In this document: positions 33,231 through 41,041 of the stretch, piece by piece | How the letters are laid out: every line of letters begins with the position of its first letter | Position numbering within the stretch: the first letter of the stretch is position 1 | Assembly (NCBI GenBank): GCA_016789365.1 | Contig: JAEURH010000004.1 | Location: 1 to 64,000 of the forward strand | Origin: Anaerolineales bacterium | GTDB lineage: Bacteria > Chloroflexota > Anaerolineae > Anaerolineales > Villigracilaceae | Length of the DNA: 64,000 nt | Direction: 5' to 3' | Position numbers and translations under genes: made by a program | The notes under the pieces: model-generated | Databases searched by the model: none | What the model was told of the DNA's origin: nothing | Seen by the model: the letters and a program-made list of their open reading frames with translations, nothing else

Positions 33231-36200
33231 ATGGACTTCCTCAACAAACTCAACCCACAACAAAAAAACGCTGTCACAGCCAATGACGGACCTGTTTTAG
33301 TAGTAGCAGGTCCCGGGTCAGGCAAGACGCGTGTATTGACTCAACGAATCGCATATCTGATTGCAAATCAAGGGGTAAGACCTTGGCAAATTCTAGCGGT
33401 CACATTTACAAACAAAGCCGCCAAAGAAATGGCTGAGCGAGTTAAAGCATTATTAAATGAACAAGCCATCGAAGGCATGATGTTAGGAACATTTCATTCA
33501 ATTTGTGCACGGATATTAAGACGCGAGTCAGAACATCTTCCACTTGAATCAAACTTTGTGATTTTTGATTCAGATGACCAAGAAAGTTTAACAAAATCTA
33601 TTATTCGTGAAATGAACTTAAATGAAAAACTATATCGAGCCTCTAGTGTTCACGCCGCCATTTCACGAGCAAAAAACGAATTGATTTCTGCTGATGATTT
33701 TCCAATTAATACTTATCGTGATGAAGTTGTAAAAAGAGTTTATACCGAATATCAAAAAAGATTGATTGCCAGCAACGCCGTTGATTTTGATGATATTTTA
33801 TTTTACACATCACGTTTGTTAGAAGAAAACCCAACGGTTCGAGATAAATACGCCCAACGCTTTCGGCATGTATTAGTGGATGAATTTCAAGATACAAACT
33901 TAGCCCAATATGCACTTGTAAAACATCTAGCATCGCATCATAAAAATATATTTTGCGTTGGCGACCCAGATCAATGCTTTCCTTCAGGGACAAAAATCCA
34001 AACGCCAAATGGGTATAAAAATATTGAACATATTAAACAAGGGGATGAAGTGATTGCCGCCAGTGGGCGTGGCTCCACTTTAAGCGAAAACGTTTCTCAC
34101 AAAGGCAAGCGGGCTTTTAAAGGCAATTTGGTAAAAATAAAAACCAAAAGCGGAATAGTAGTTCGCGCTACGCCGAATCATATTTTCTTTACAAGGCTAG
34201 GCATGAGAACTGGTCTTCATTATGTGTACTTAATGTATCGAAAAGATAAAGGCTATCGAATTGGCATTGCTTCACATACCAGAAGCGATGGCAGTAAGTT
34301 AACTGTTGGGTTACAAGTAAGAAGCACGCAAGAAAACGCGCACAAAATGTGGATATTAAGAGTATGCCAAGATAGAAACGAAGCATATTTTTGGGAAACT
34401 TATTTTTCAATCAAGTATGGAATTCCAACCACAGTCTTTCATGTTCGTGCTAGGCGCATGAGAATGTCACAAGCATATATTGATAAATTATTCAAAGATA
34501 TTAATACATCTGAAAACGCAGAGCGATTATTAACCGACCTCGGAATGGATTGTAAGTATCCGCATTACATTCCACAAGGCACATATAGAAATATTGTTAA
34601 CTTAAGATATTTTGGAGATGGACGACTCACCAAAGAATCGCCATGGCATGCCCATCGAGTAGATTTATGGAGCAGTGATAAAAAACTTGCAAAACATCTT
34701 AAGTCATTCGGCTACAACCCGCGCATAAAACGCGGCGAAAGTTGGCGAGTGGGAGTGAATCGCTTGCAATATGATGATATTCAAAATGTAGCGCAAACAT
34801 TAAGCGAATCTGCTAACGACGCTGAAATCGTCACGGGCGCTTTCCTTGTAGATAAAGGCAATTCCCCTTTATCAAACAAGTTTAGCCTGATGCCTGCTAG
34901 TCAGTTACATATTTCTATGATTGTTGCCGTTGAAAAAAACGGAAAAATTATTGAGGACGAAATCATAGAAATTGAACCCGAGCCTTACAATGGAATTGTG
35001 CATGACTTTGAAGTAAAAAACCTGCATAATTACATTGCCAATGGCGTTGTTGTCCATAACTCCGTTTACGCATGGCGTGGCGCGGATTATCGAAACATCC
35101 GCCGCTTTGAACAAGATTTTCCAAACGCGCAAACCATTTTGCTTGAACAAAATTATCGCTCACGTCAAAATATTTTAGATGTTGCTATGGGTGTGATTGA
35201 CCGCGCGCAAAACCGCAAAAAGAAAAGATTGTTTAGTGACAGAGGCGCAGGCGAAAAAATATTTTTCTACGAAGCACGTGATGATTATGGTGAAGCTTCA
35301 TTTGTTGTAGATACGATTGCACAGCTTGTTGCTTCTGGTGATTTTCAACCAAAAGATTGTGCCGTGATGTATCGTACCAATGCCATGTCTCGTTTAATTG
35401 AAGAAGCATTTTTACAAGCACGCCTTCCATATAAATTAGTGGGCGCACAAAGGTTTTATGGACGGCGCGAAGTAAAAGACATCATCGCATTTTTACGGCT
35501 TGTGCATAACCCTGCTGATGAAGCCGCATTAGGAAGAGTTATCAACATTCCGCCACGAGGAATTGGGGAAAAGACTCTCACAACCTTACACATGGTCGCA
35601 CGCCAAAATAATGTTTCCGCTGGAGCCATCCTGCTGGACCTAGCGCGAGGCGCAGAGTCTCCTCATTACAAATCATTCACAGGTCGAGCCGCGATTCCGC
35701 TAGCAGATTTCGGTGGCATGTTATCTTCATGGATTGCAAATGCCAGCACCGATAATGTTCCAGAATTGTTTGACAGAATTTTGCGCGACGTGAATTACAA
35801 AGAATATATAGTAGATGATGATTCGGAAGAAAGTTTAGACCGTTGGGAAAACGTGCAAGAATTAAAAAGACTCGCAGTGGAATATTCAACGCGCACGTTA
35901 GATGAATTTCTTGAAAATGTTGCCCTCGTTTCAGACCAAGATACGCTCACCGATTCAAACGCGCCAACATTATTAACTTTACACGCCGCCAAAGGTTTGG
36001 AATATGGTGCAGTATTTATTGTCGGGCTGGATGATGGCATTATCCCCCACAGCCGTTCGTTTGATGAACCCGAGCAAATGGAAGAAGAACGTCGCCTTTT
36101 TTATGTCGGCATAACGCGCGCAAAAGATAGGCTTTATTTATTGCGCGCCATTCAACGTGGTGGTCGCGGCATGGCAGAAGAAACGTATCCATCTCGTTTT

Positions 36201-36485
36201 ATTGATGATGTTCCTTCTGATTTATTAGTTGGCAAAACTCGTACTGGACGTGCCATGCGTGGTGCACCACTGGATACAAAATGGTCGCTTCCTTCTTCGG
36301 GGAAACCTGCTCCTGTTTCAACAGCCAAATATAAGGCTGGAACAAGAATCCGCCACGCGATGTGGGGTGAAGGCATTGTTTTAGATTCAAGAATGCAAGA
36401 TGGCGATGAAATTGTAGATGTGGTTTTTGAATCGGTTGGGATTAAAAGACTTGCGGCAAGTTTGGCGAATTTGCAAATAATATAA
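33231..36485 (+). CDS. UvrD/PcrA-type DNA helicase with an intein
   Basis: The 1084-residue precursor contains an SF1 helicase of about 722 residues after splicing: Walker A (VVAGPGSGKTRVLTQRIAYL), motif Ia (AVTFTNKAAKEM), motif II (VLVDEFQDTN), motif III split by the intein (GDPDQ | SVYAWRGADY), motif IV (LEQNYRSRQNILD), motif V (LHAAKGLEYGAVFI) and motif VI (YVGITRAKDRLYL). It unwinds DNA in repair and recombination. The C-terminal Tudor-like end (TRIRHAMWGEGIVLDS) is typical of PcrA. Without splicing the active site would be interrupted, so an active intein is expected. Confidence 0.93.
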   Translation: MDFLNKLNPQQKNAVTANDGPVLVVAGPGSGKTRVLTQRIAYLIANQGVRPWQILAVTFTNKAAKEMAERVKALLNEQAIEGMMLGTFHSICARILRRESEHLPLESNFVIFDSDDQESLTKSIIREMNLNEKLYRASSVHAAISRAKNELISADDFPINTYRDEVVKRVYTEYQKRLIASNAVDFDDILFYTSRLLEENPTVRDKYAQRFRHVLVDEFQDTNLAQYALVKHLASHHKNIFCVGDPDQCFPSGTKIQTPNGYKNIEHIKQGDEVIAASGRGSTLSENVSHKGKRAFKGNLVKIKTKSGIVVRATPNHIFFTRLGMRTGLHYVYLMYRKDKGYRIGIASHTRSDGSKLTVGLQVRSTQENAHKMWILRVCQDRNEAYFWETYFSIKYGIPTTVFHVRARRMRMSQAYIDKLFKDINTSENAERLLTDLGMDCKYPHYIPQGTYRNIVNLRYFGDGRLTKESPWHAHRVDLWSSDKKLAKHLKSFGYNPRIKRGESWRVGVNRLQYDDIQNVAQTLSESANDAEIVTGAFLVDKGNSPLSNKFSLMPASQLHISMIVAVEKNGKIIEDEIIEIEPEPYNGIVHDFEVKNLHNYIANGVVVHNSVYAWRGADYRNIRRFEQDFPNAQTILLEQNYRSRQNILDVAMGVIDRAQNRKKKRLFSDRGAGEKIFFYEARDDYGEASFVVDTIAQLVASGDFQPKDCAVMYRTNAMSRLIEEAFLQARLPYKLVGAQRFYGRREVKDIIAFLRLVHNPADEAALGRVINIPPRGIGEKTLTTLHMVARQNNVSAGAILLDLARGAESPHYKSFTGRAAIPLADFGGMLSSWIANASTDNVPELFDRILRDVNYKEYIVDDDSEESLDRWENVQELKRLAVEYSTRTLDEFLENVALVSDQDTLTDSNAPTLLTLHAAKGLEYGAVFIVGLDDGIIPHSRSFDEPEQMEEERRLFYVGITRAKDRLYLLRAIQRGGRGMAEETYPSRFIDDVPSDLLVGKTRTGRAMRGAPLDTKWSLPSSGKPAPVSTAKYKAGTRIRHAMWGEGIVLDSRMQDGDEIVDVVFESVGIKRLAASLANLQII
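33975..35060 (+). mobile_element. Intein in helicase motif III, with GIY-YIG-like insert
   Basis: The 362-residue element (residues 249-610 of the precursor) begins with Cys1 (CFPSGTKIQTPNGYKNI), has block B (VRATPNH, the TxxH motif), and ends HDFEVKNLHNYIANGVVVHN before Ser+1, so all splicing residues are present. The middle contains YVYLMYRKDKGYRIG, a later Arg helix (GLQVRSTQENAHKMWIL) and a Glu helix (EAYFWETYFSIKYG), which fits the GIY-YIG nuclease order. A segment reminiscent of LAGLIDADG proteins (RYFGDGRL...SSDKKLAKHLKSFG) follows. Confidence 0.88.
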
Positions 36486-36531
36486 TGACCGCTGACAATT
36501 GACCGCGGTCGGCGGTCTGTGGTCAACTGTC
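36486..36531. repeat. Intergenic GACCGCTGAC-GCGGTCTGTGGTC palindrome
   Basis: GACCGCTGACAATTGACCGC followed by GGTCGGCGGTCTGTGGTCAA forms a nested imperfect hairpin directly after the uvrD stop codon. It is the free-standing relative of the repeat-like segments inside glyQS. Confidence 0.6.
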
Positions 36532-36538
36532 TAATATC

Positions 36539-36991
36539 ATGTATCTAAAACTCCTCTATCTCGGATTCAAAATCTACTGCTTCATCTTCCGCCCTGTTCG
36601 CATGGGTGTAAGAGTAATGATGATTCAAGATGATAAAGTTTTGCTGATTCGACATACTTATTTAGAAGGCTGGTTCATGCCAGGTGGTGGATTAAATAGA
36701 AACGAGTCATTAGAGCAAGCCACACGTCGCGAAGCCAAAGAAGAAACAGGTGCAGATTTAGGCGAAGTCACTTTATTAGGTGTTTTCAGCAACTTCATTC
36801 AATGGAAAACCGACCACACCGTTGTTTTCTTATGCAAAGATTTTAGAATCACTGGAAAATCCGATGCAGAGATTGCTGAAATGCAATTTTTCTCATTAAG
36901 TGACTTGCCGAAATATGTCTATCCATCTCATCGAAAATTATTAGAGGCGTATCAAGCAGGCGAGATAAAAAGCAATTTTGGGGAGTGGTAA
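36539..36991 (+). CDS. Nudix hydrolase
   Basis: The 150-residue protein has a complete Nudix box (GGGLNRNESLEQATRREAKE followed by ETGADL, about residues 49-74). These enzymes hydrolyse nucleoside diphosphates linked to another group. The FRPVRMGVRVMMIQDDKVLLIRH start resembles the Nudix type found beside sugar-nucleotide genes. The next gene is a sugar-nucleotidyltransferase, which may hint at a related substrate. No ribosome site is visible before the ATG. Confidence 0.8.
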   Translation: MYLKLLYLGFKIYCFIFRPVRMGVRVMMIQDDKVLLIRHTYLEGWFMPGGGLNRNESLEQATRREAKEETGADLGEVTLLGVFSNFIQWKTDHTVVFLCKDFRITGKSDAEIAEMQFFSLSDLPKYVYPSHRKLLEAYQAGEIKSNFGEW

Positions 36992-37075
36992 TTCTATATA
37001 TTGTAGGGTGGTTGAAAATCAAAAATCCCAGCCCTAGACGGTATAATGAGAAAAATAATTCATGGATAAATCACT

Positions 37076-38104
37076 ATGACCGAATCGCTAAAAATCGTTA
37101 TTCCTATGGCTGGTTGGGGAACGCGTATGCGTCCACATACCTGGAGCAAACCCAAACCACTGGTCAGCGTGGCGGGCAAAACCTCGCTAGAACATGTGAT
37201 GGACATGTTCAACACATTGCCAAACCCAGAAAACACGGAATTTATTTTTATTTTGGGTCCTTACTTAGGTGAAATGCAAGTTCCGCCTTTTATTAAAGAA
37301 AAATACCCAAATATCAAGTCACATTTTGTGACTCAACACGAAATGAAGGGACAATCTCACGCTTTATGGTTGGCGCGAGAATATCTGAAAGGTCCGATGA
37401 TTATGTGCTTTTCAGATACGTTAATGGAAACAGATTTTTCATTTTTAGACAAAGAAGAATCCGACGGTGTGGCTTGGGTAATGCCTGTGGAAGACCCGCG
37501 TCGTTTTGGCGTGGCGGAAGTGGGTGCCGATGGCTGGGTGACAAAATTTATCGAAAAGCCACAGAGCCTAGATAATAACCTTGTGGTGGTTGGGTGCTAT
37601 TACTTAAAAAGCTCTGAAAAATTATTAGCCGCCATAGAAGAACAAATGCAAAAAGGAATCATGTTGAAGAATGAGTATTTCTTAACTGATTCTATTTCCA
37701 TTATGATTAAAAATGGAGCAAAAGTTCGTACAGAAAAAATCAGCACTTGGTTAGATACTGGCACCATTGAAGCGACATTAGATACAAATAAAATTTTGTT
37801 GGAGAAAAATAAAGGTAAACAGGTACACAAGTACACAGGTACACAAGTAAAAGTGATTGAGCCATGTGCCATTCACGAAAGCGCAAAGATTACAAATTCA
37901 ACCATTGGACCTTATGCTTCGATTGGTGCGAATTGTGTGATTGACAATGCTCAAATTTCAGAAAGCATCGTCGAAGCAGATTGTGAGATAAAAGATTCAG
38001 TCATGACTCGTTCGCTTATCGGCAAACAGGTCAAGGTCAAGGGAAGAGGCGATGGTTCGGTGATGCAAATCAATGTTGGTGATAATAGTCAGATAGTCGT
38101 TTAG
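37076..38104 (+). CDS. Sugar-phosphate nucleotidyltransferase with beta-helix tail and repeat insertion
   Basis: The 342-residue protein has the nucleotidyltransferase signature (VIPMAGWGTRMRPHTWSKPKPLVSVAGK, residues 8-35), a substrate loop (GVAEVGADGWVTKFIEKP) and a hexapeptide-repeat C-terminus (AKITNSTIGPYASIGANCVI). It would make an NDP-sugar for polysaccharide or glycolipid. Between the two domains (about residues 246-260) the peptide GKQVHKYTGTQVKV is encoded by short-period repeat DNA of the type found at 4649-4690, so the linker looks like an in-frame repeat intrusion. A TATAAT box lies at about 37038-37043. Confidence 0.88.
   Translation: MTESLKIVIPMAGWGTRMRPHTWSKPKPLVSVAGKTSLEHVMDMFNTLPNPENTEFIFILGPYLGEMQVPPFIKEKYPNIKSHFVTQHEMKGQSHALWLAREYLKGPMIMCFSDTLMETDFSFLDKEESDGVAWVMPVEDPRRFGVAEVGADGWVTKFIEKPQSLDNNLVVVGCYYLKSSEKLLAAIEEQMQKGIMLKNEYFLTDSISIMIKNGAKVRTEKISTWLDTGTIEATLDTNKILLEKNKGKQVHKYTGTQVKVIEPCAIHESAKITNSTIGPYASIGANCVIDNAQISESIVEADCEIKDSVMTRSLIGKQVKVKGRGDGSVMQINVGDNSQIVV
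37813..37851. repeat. Short-period repeat inside the nucleotidyltransferase gene
   Basis: AGGTAAACAGGTACACAAGT and then ACACAGGTACACAAGTAA run in frame through the coding sequence and end in AGTGATTGA, the same tail as 4649-4690. It encodes GKQVHKYTGTQVK between the catalytic and beta-helix domains. Confidence 0.7.
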
Positions 38105-38109
38105 CCGGA

Positions 38110-38162
38110 GTGCGTCGCACTACAGAATAAGATAAAGTTAAATCAATAAAAGTGCGACGCAC
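38110..38162. repeat. GTGCGTCGC hairpin element, copy 4 of 4
   Basis: Perfect 11-bp arms (GTGCGTCGCAC / GTGCGACGCAC) around a 31-nt loop, 5 bases after the nucleotidyltransferase stop codon. Confidence 0.85.
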
Positions 38163-38180
38163 CCTTTTTAGAAAGAAGTT

Positions 38181-38390
38181 ATGGAAGCAGTTGAGTGTAG
38201 GTCAGATACGGAATATGCAGAACGCCCGCTTTCTTTAATATGGCAAGGAAGGCGTTATGAAATTGCGGAAATTATTTCGCGTTGGCAAGGTCCGAGTGAA
38301 AAGGGTTTTCGTGTAAAAACTGTGGAAGGCTTTGCGTTTGAATTAACATACCAGCAACTTTCAGATGACTGGCATGTTGAACCCCTATAG
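38181..38390 (+). CDS. Small DUF6504-like protein
   Basis: The 69-residue protein has the pattern RPLSLIWQGRRYEIAEIISRW...FRVKTVEGFAFELTYQQLSDDWHVE, a compact beta-rich fold I associate with DUF6504. A weak AAGAAG site precedes the ATG. No function is known. It lies between repeats: element 38110-38162 upstream and 38393-38488 downstream. Confidence 0.65.
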   Translation: MEAVECRSDTEYAERPLSLIWQGRRYEIAEIISRWQGPSEKGFRVKTVEGFAFELTYQQLSDDWHVEPL

Positions 38391-38392
38391 CA

Positions 38393-38488
38393 TGTCATTG
38401 CGAGCCACGCTCTTGCTATTTGTGGCGAAGCAATCTCATAATTTTCTTGGAGATTGCTTCGTCGGGCGAACACCTCCTCGCAATGACA
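38393..38488. repeat. GTCATTGCGAG-type palindromic element
   Basis: Arms TGTCATTGCGAG / CTCGCAATGACA with an inner inverted repeat (CGAAGCAATCTC / GAGATTGCTTCG). This is a widely dispersed repeat type known from several phyla (recollection). Its right end abuts the ribosome site of the aminotransferase gene, so it forms most of that gene's leader. Confidence 0.8.
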
Positions 38489-38501
38489 AAAAGGAGAATT
38501 A

Positions 38502-39680
38502 ATGCAAGAAATCAGTGCAACAGAAAGACTCTCTAAACGTGTGGCAGGCTTGAAACCCAGTGGCATTCGTAAGTTTTTTGATATTGCCGCTACGATGAAA
38601 GATGTGATTTCACTTGGAATCGGTGAACCTGATTTCACCACGCCGAAACCAATTTTGGAGGCGGGCATTCGCTCGTTACAAAATGGTGAAACACATTACA
38701 CATCGAACTGGGGGAAAATGGAATTGCGTGATGCAATTGCAAACAATTTGAATCGTTTGTATCAAGTGAAGTATGACCCAACGAATCAAATCATTGCTAC
38801 AGTCGGCGGTTCTGAAGCGTTGTATCTTTCTTTTACTGCGATTCTTGACCCTGATGATGAAGTGATTATTCCCACACCGTGTTTTGTTTCGTATCAAGCG
38901 GAAGTGATTATGGCGGGCGGTGTGCCGATTGAAATTCCATGCCGTGAAGAAAATCAATTTATGGTTGACCCTGCCGATATTCGCAAAGCAATTACGCCGC
39001 GCACCAAAGCAATTTTCATTGGCTATCCAAGCAATCCAACTGGGGCGGTCATCACCCGTGAGGTGATGATGGAAATTGCCAACCTTGCCGAAGAGTTTGA
39101 TTTACTGCTTGTCTCTGATGAATTGTATGACCGTTTGGTTTATGATTTTGAGCATGTGTGTTTACCCTCTTTAAGTGAAAGTATAAAAAATCGCACGATT
39201 TTAATTGGCGGTTTTTCAAAAGATTATGCAATGACGGGCTGGCGTATTGGCTACGCGTGCGGACCTTCTGATTTAATTCAAGGGTTGGTACGCATTCATC
39301 AATATACAATTATGTCTGCGCCAACTACTGCACAAGATGCCGCCTATGAAGCATTAATTAATGGCGACCCGTATGTAGAAGAAATGCGTGTGGAATATGA
39401 CCGTCGCCGTAAACTTTTAGTGAATGGATTAAATCGCCTCGGTTTGCGGACCTTCGAGCCGCGTGGTGCTTTTTATGCTTTTCCTAACATCCAAGCCTCC
39501 GGTATGAATGATGAAGATTTTGCCGAAAAGTTATTGCGTGAAGAGCATGTGGCAGTTGTGCCAGGCAACGCCTTTGGACCAGGCGGTGAAGGTTTTGCCC
39601 GCATGTGTTATGCTACTGCTTACGAAAAAATAGAAGAAGCTTTACATCGCATGGAAAAATTTATGAGCAGGCATGGGTGA
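38502..39680 (+). CDS. PLP-dependent class I/II aminotransferase
   Basis: The 392-residue enzyme has the fold type I pattern: LGIGEPDFTTPKPI near the N-terminus, YPSNPTGAVI, DELYDRLVY and the PLP lysine motif GGFSKDYAMTGWRIGY (about residues 237-252). It most resembles AspC/PatA-type aspartate or broad-specificity aminotransferases; the amino acid used cannot be fixed. AAGGAG precedes ATG 38502. Confidence 0.9.
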   Translation: MQEISATERLSKRVAGLKPSGIRKFFDIAATMKDVISLGIGEPDFTTPKPILEAGIRSLQNGETHYTSNWGKMELRDAIANNLNRLYQVKYDPTNQIIATVGGSEALYLSFTAILDPDDEVIIPTPCFVSYQAEVIMAGGVPIEIPCREENQFMVDPADIRKAITPRTKAIFIGYPSNPTGAVITREVMMEIANLAEEFDLLLVSDELYDRLVYDFEHVCLPSLSESIKNRTILIGGFSKDYAMTGWRIGYACGPSDLIQGLVRIHQYTIMSAPTTAQDAAYEALINGDPYVEEMRVEYDRRRKLLVNGLNRLGLRTFEPRGAFYAFPNIQASGMNDEDFAEKLLREEHVAVVPGNAFGPGGEGFARMCYATAYEKIEEALHRMEKFMSRHG

Positions 39681-39683
39681 CAA

Positions 39684-39714
39684 CAAGAGGGCAGATGAAT
39701 TATCTGCCCTCTTG
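39684..39714 (+). terminator. Hairpin after the aminotransferase gene
   Basis: A 13-bp perfect stem (CAAGAGGGCAGAT / ATCTGCCCTCTTG) with a 5-nt loop. It is followed by TATAGG rather than a T-run and lies immediately before the ribosome site of the GGDEF gene, so it might attenuate rather than terminate. Confidence 0.6.
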
Positions 39715-39731
39715 TATAGGATGTGGAAGTA

Positions 39732-40592
39732 ATGGCAAGGATTTTAAATCTAATTGAACAAATGAATAAAACCTCCAAAATCATTGTAGGTCTTTTGATG
39801 TTAGTTGGTGTTGCACTATTAGATTTTTATACAGGTGCTGAACTTTCTTTCTCGCTTTTTTATTTAATTCCAATTGCGTTTTTCTCATTCGCTTTTAGTG
39901 CCAGCATTGGAATTGGTATGGCGTTCATTAGTGCCGCCATTTGGCTTTTGGTAGATGTATTGACAGCCGCCCATTCTGACACCTTTGCTTATCTTTGGAA
40001 TACGATAATCCGTTTGGGCTTTTTCTTGTTACCTGCCATTCTGCTCAAGTCACTAGAACAAGAACGGATGCACGCCCGTACAGATTACTTAACGGGTGCT
40101 ATTAATAACCGTCACTTCAACGATATTCTCGAAAGAGAAATTGAGCGTTCGCTTCGTTATCAACATCCTTTTACCATTGCTTTCATTGATTTAGATAACT
40201 TCAAAACAGTTAATGATACGTTTGGTCATTTATACGGGGATAAAATGCTACGAACGCTTGCTGAAAAGATGAAAGTTCACTTACGCAAAACGGACATCAT
40301 CGCTCGTGTGGGCGGAGATGAGTTTGCCATTCTACTGCCAGAAACAAACGAAAAAGAGGCTCGCACGGCTATATCTAATTTATTTTCTACAATTGCAGAA
40401 GAAATGACAATAAACAAATGGCCCCTCACCTTTAGCGTGGGCGTGTTGACCCTCTCCGCGCCAACTATTTCTGCTGATAAAATTTTGGGGATTGTAGATA
40501 AGATGATGTATGTTGTAAAGAACAATGGGAAAAATAATATTAAGTATGCAACATACTCAAACGAAGAAAAAATTACCCACCCGCAATCTTAA
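39732..40592 (+). CDS. Membrane-anchored diguanylate cyclase
   Basis: The 286-residue protein has a multi-helix membrane domain (about residues 15-105) and a C-terminal GGDEF domain (about 112-275) with an intact active site (RVGGDEFAIL) and substrate loop (DLDNFKTVNDTFGH). It would make cyclic di-GMP. I see no RxxD inhibitory site directly before GGDEF. An in-frame GTG lies three codons upstream; ATG 39732 is slightly better spaced from AGGA. Its last 20 bp overlap the convergent SUI1-like gene. Confidence 0.88.
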   Translation: MARILNLIEQMNKTSKIIVGLLMLVGVALLDFYTGAELSFSLFYLIPIAFFSFAFSASIGIGMAFISAAIWLLVDVLTAAHSDTFAYLWNTIIRLGFFLLPAILLKSLEQERMHARTDYLTGAINNRHFNDILEREIERSLRYQHPFTIAFIDLDNFKTVNDTFGHLYGDKMLRTLAEKMKVHLRKTDIIARVGGDEFAILLPETNEKEARTAISNLFSTIAEEMTINKWPLTFSVGVLTLSAPTISADKILGIVDKMMYVVKNNGKNNIKYATYSNEEKITHPQS

Positions 40593-40917
40593 CTTTATAG
40601 CCCAATTTAATTAATATCTCTGAAATTTTCTGGCGATGTTCACCTTGAATTTCAATCACGCCATCTTTTACAGTTCCGCCTGTTCCGCACCCCTGTTTTA
40701 GTTTCTTTGCCAATGCTTTCAAATCCTCTTTAGAAAGCACAAGATTTTTCACTAAAGATACAGGTGTACCATTCCGTCCGCTCGTCTCGCGATGCAGATA
40801 AATCATCTGCTGTTGAGGTGGCACAGATTCTCCTCTCTTCATAAGAGAGGGGTTAGGGGTGAGGTCTTTTTTTCGTAAGTCTCCAGATTCGGAAGACCAG
40901 ACTGTTTTGTTTGTCAT
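40573..40917 (-). CDS. SUI1/eIF1-like translation factor (YciH family) with repeat-encoded insert
   Basis: The 114-residue protein has the conserved SUI1 core (about 45-114: IYLHRETSGRNGTPVSLV, LAKKLKQGCGTGGTVKDG, VIEIQGEHRQKISEIL). It would act at translation initiation like YciH. The N-terminal part includes LTPNPSLMKRGES, a peptide encoded by the palindromic repeat at 40829-40866. The start at 40917 opens the family-typical N-terminus (NKTVWSSESGDL). Confidence 0.85.
   Translation of the reverse strand: MTNKTVWSSESGDLRKKDLTPNPSLMKRGESVPPQQQMIYLHRETSGRNGTPVSLVKNLVLSKEDLKALAKKLKQGCGTGGTVKDGVIEIQGEHRQKISEILIKLGYKVKIAGG
40829..40866. repeat. Palindromic repeat inside the SUI1-like gene
   Basis: CCTCTCTT-CAT-AAGAGAGG followed by GGTTAGGGGTGAGG. 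On the minus strand it reads CCTCACCCCTAACCCCTCTC, a well-known dispersed repeat type, translated here as LTPNPSLMKRGE in the linker of the SUI1-like protein. Confidence 0.7.
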
Positions 40918-40959
40918 AGTTTGCGAAGTGTAGAAGAGAAAAGAAGGATTGTCAAATAA

Positions 40960-41005
40960 AAACAAGCCTCATCTTACAAATTGTCAGTGTAGATGAGGCT
41001 TGTTT
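40960..41005 (-). terminator. Intrinsic terminator of the ArsR-MFS operon
   Basis: A 15-bp perfect stem (AAACAAGCCTCATCT / AGATGAGGCTTGTTT) with a 16-nt loop; the minus strand continues TTTTATTT. Confidence 0.85.
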
Positions 41006-41041
41006 GCAGAAACAACTCGAAGTCAAGAAAGAAGCGAGGGG

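Noticed and set aside
33231..36485. Two separate genes instead of an intein-bearing helicase
   Set aside because: The frame is continuous, and the splice-junction residues and Hint motifs are all in place within helicase motif III.
36985..37272. 95-residue frame upstream of the sugar-nucleotidyltransferase
   Set aside because: It overlaps the nucleotidyltransferase in another frame, and the signature motifs are in the other frame.
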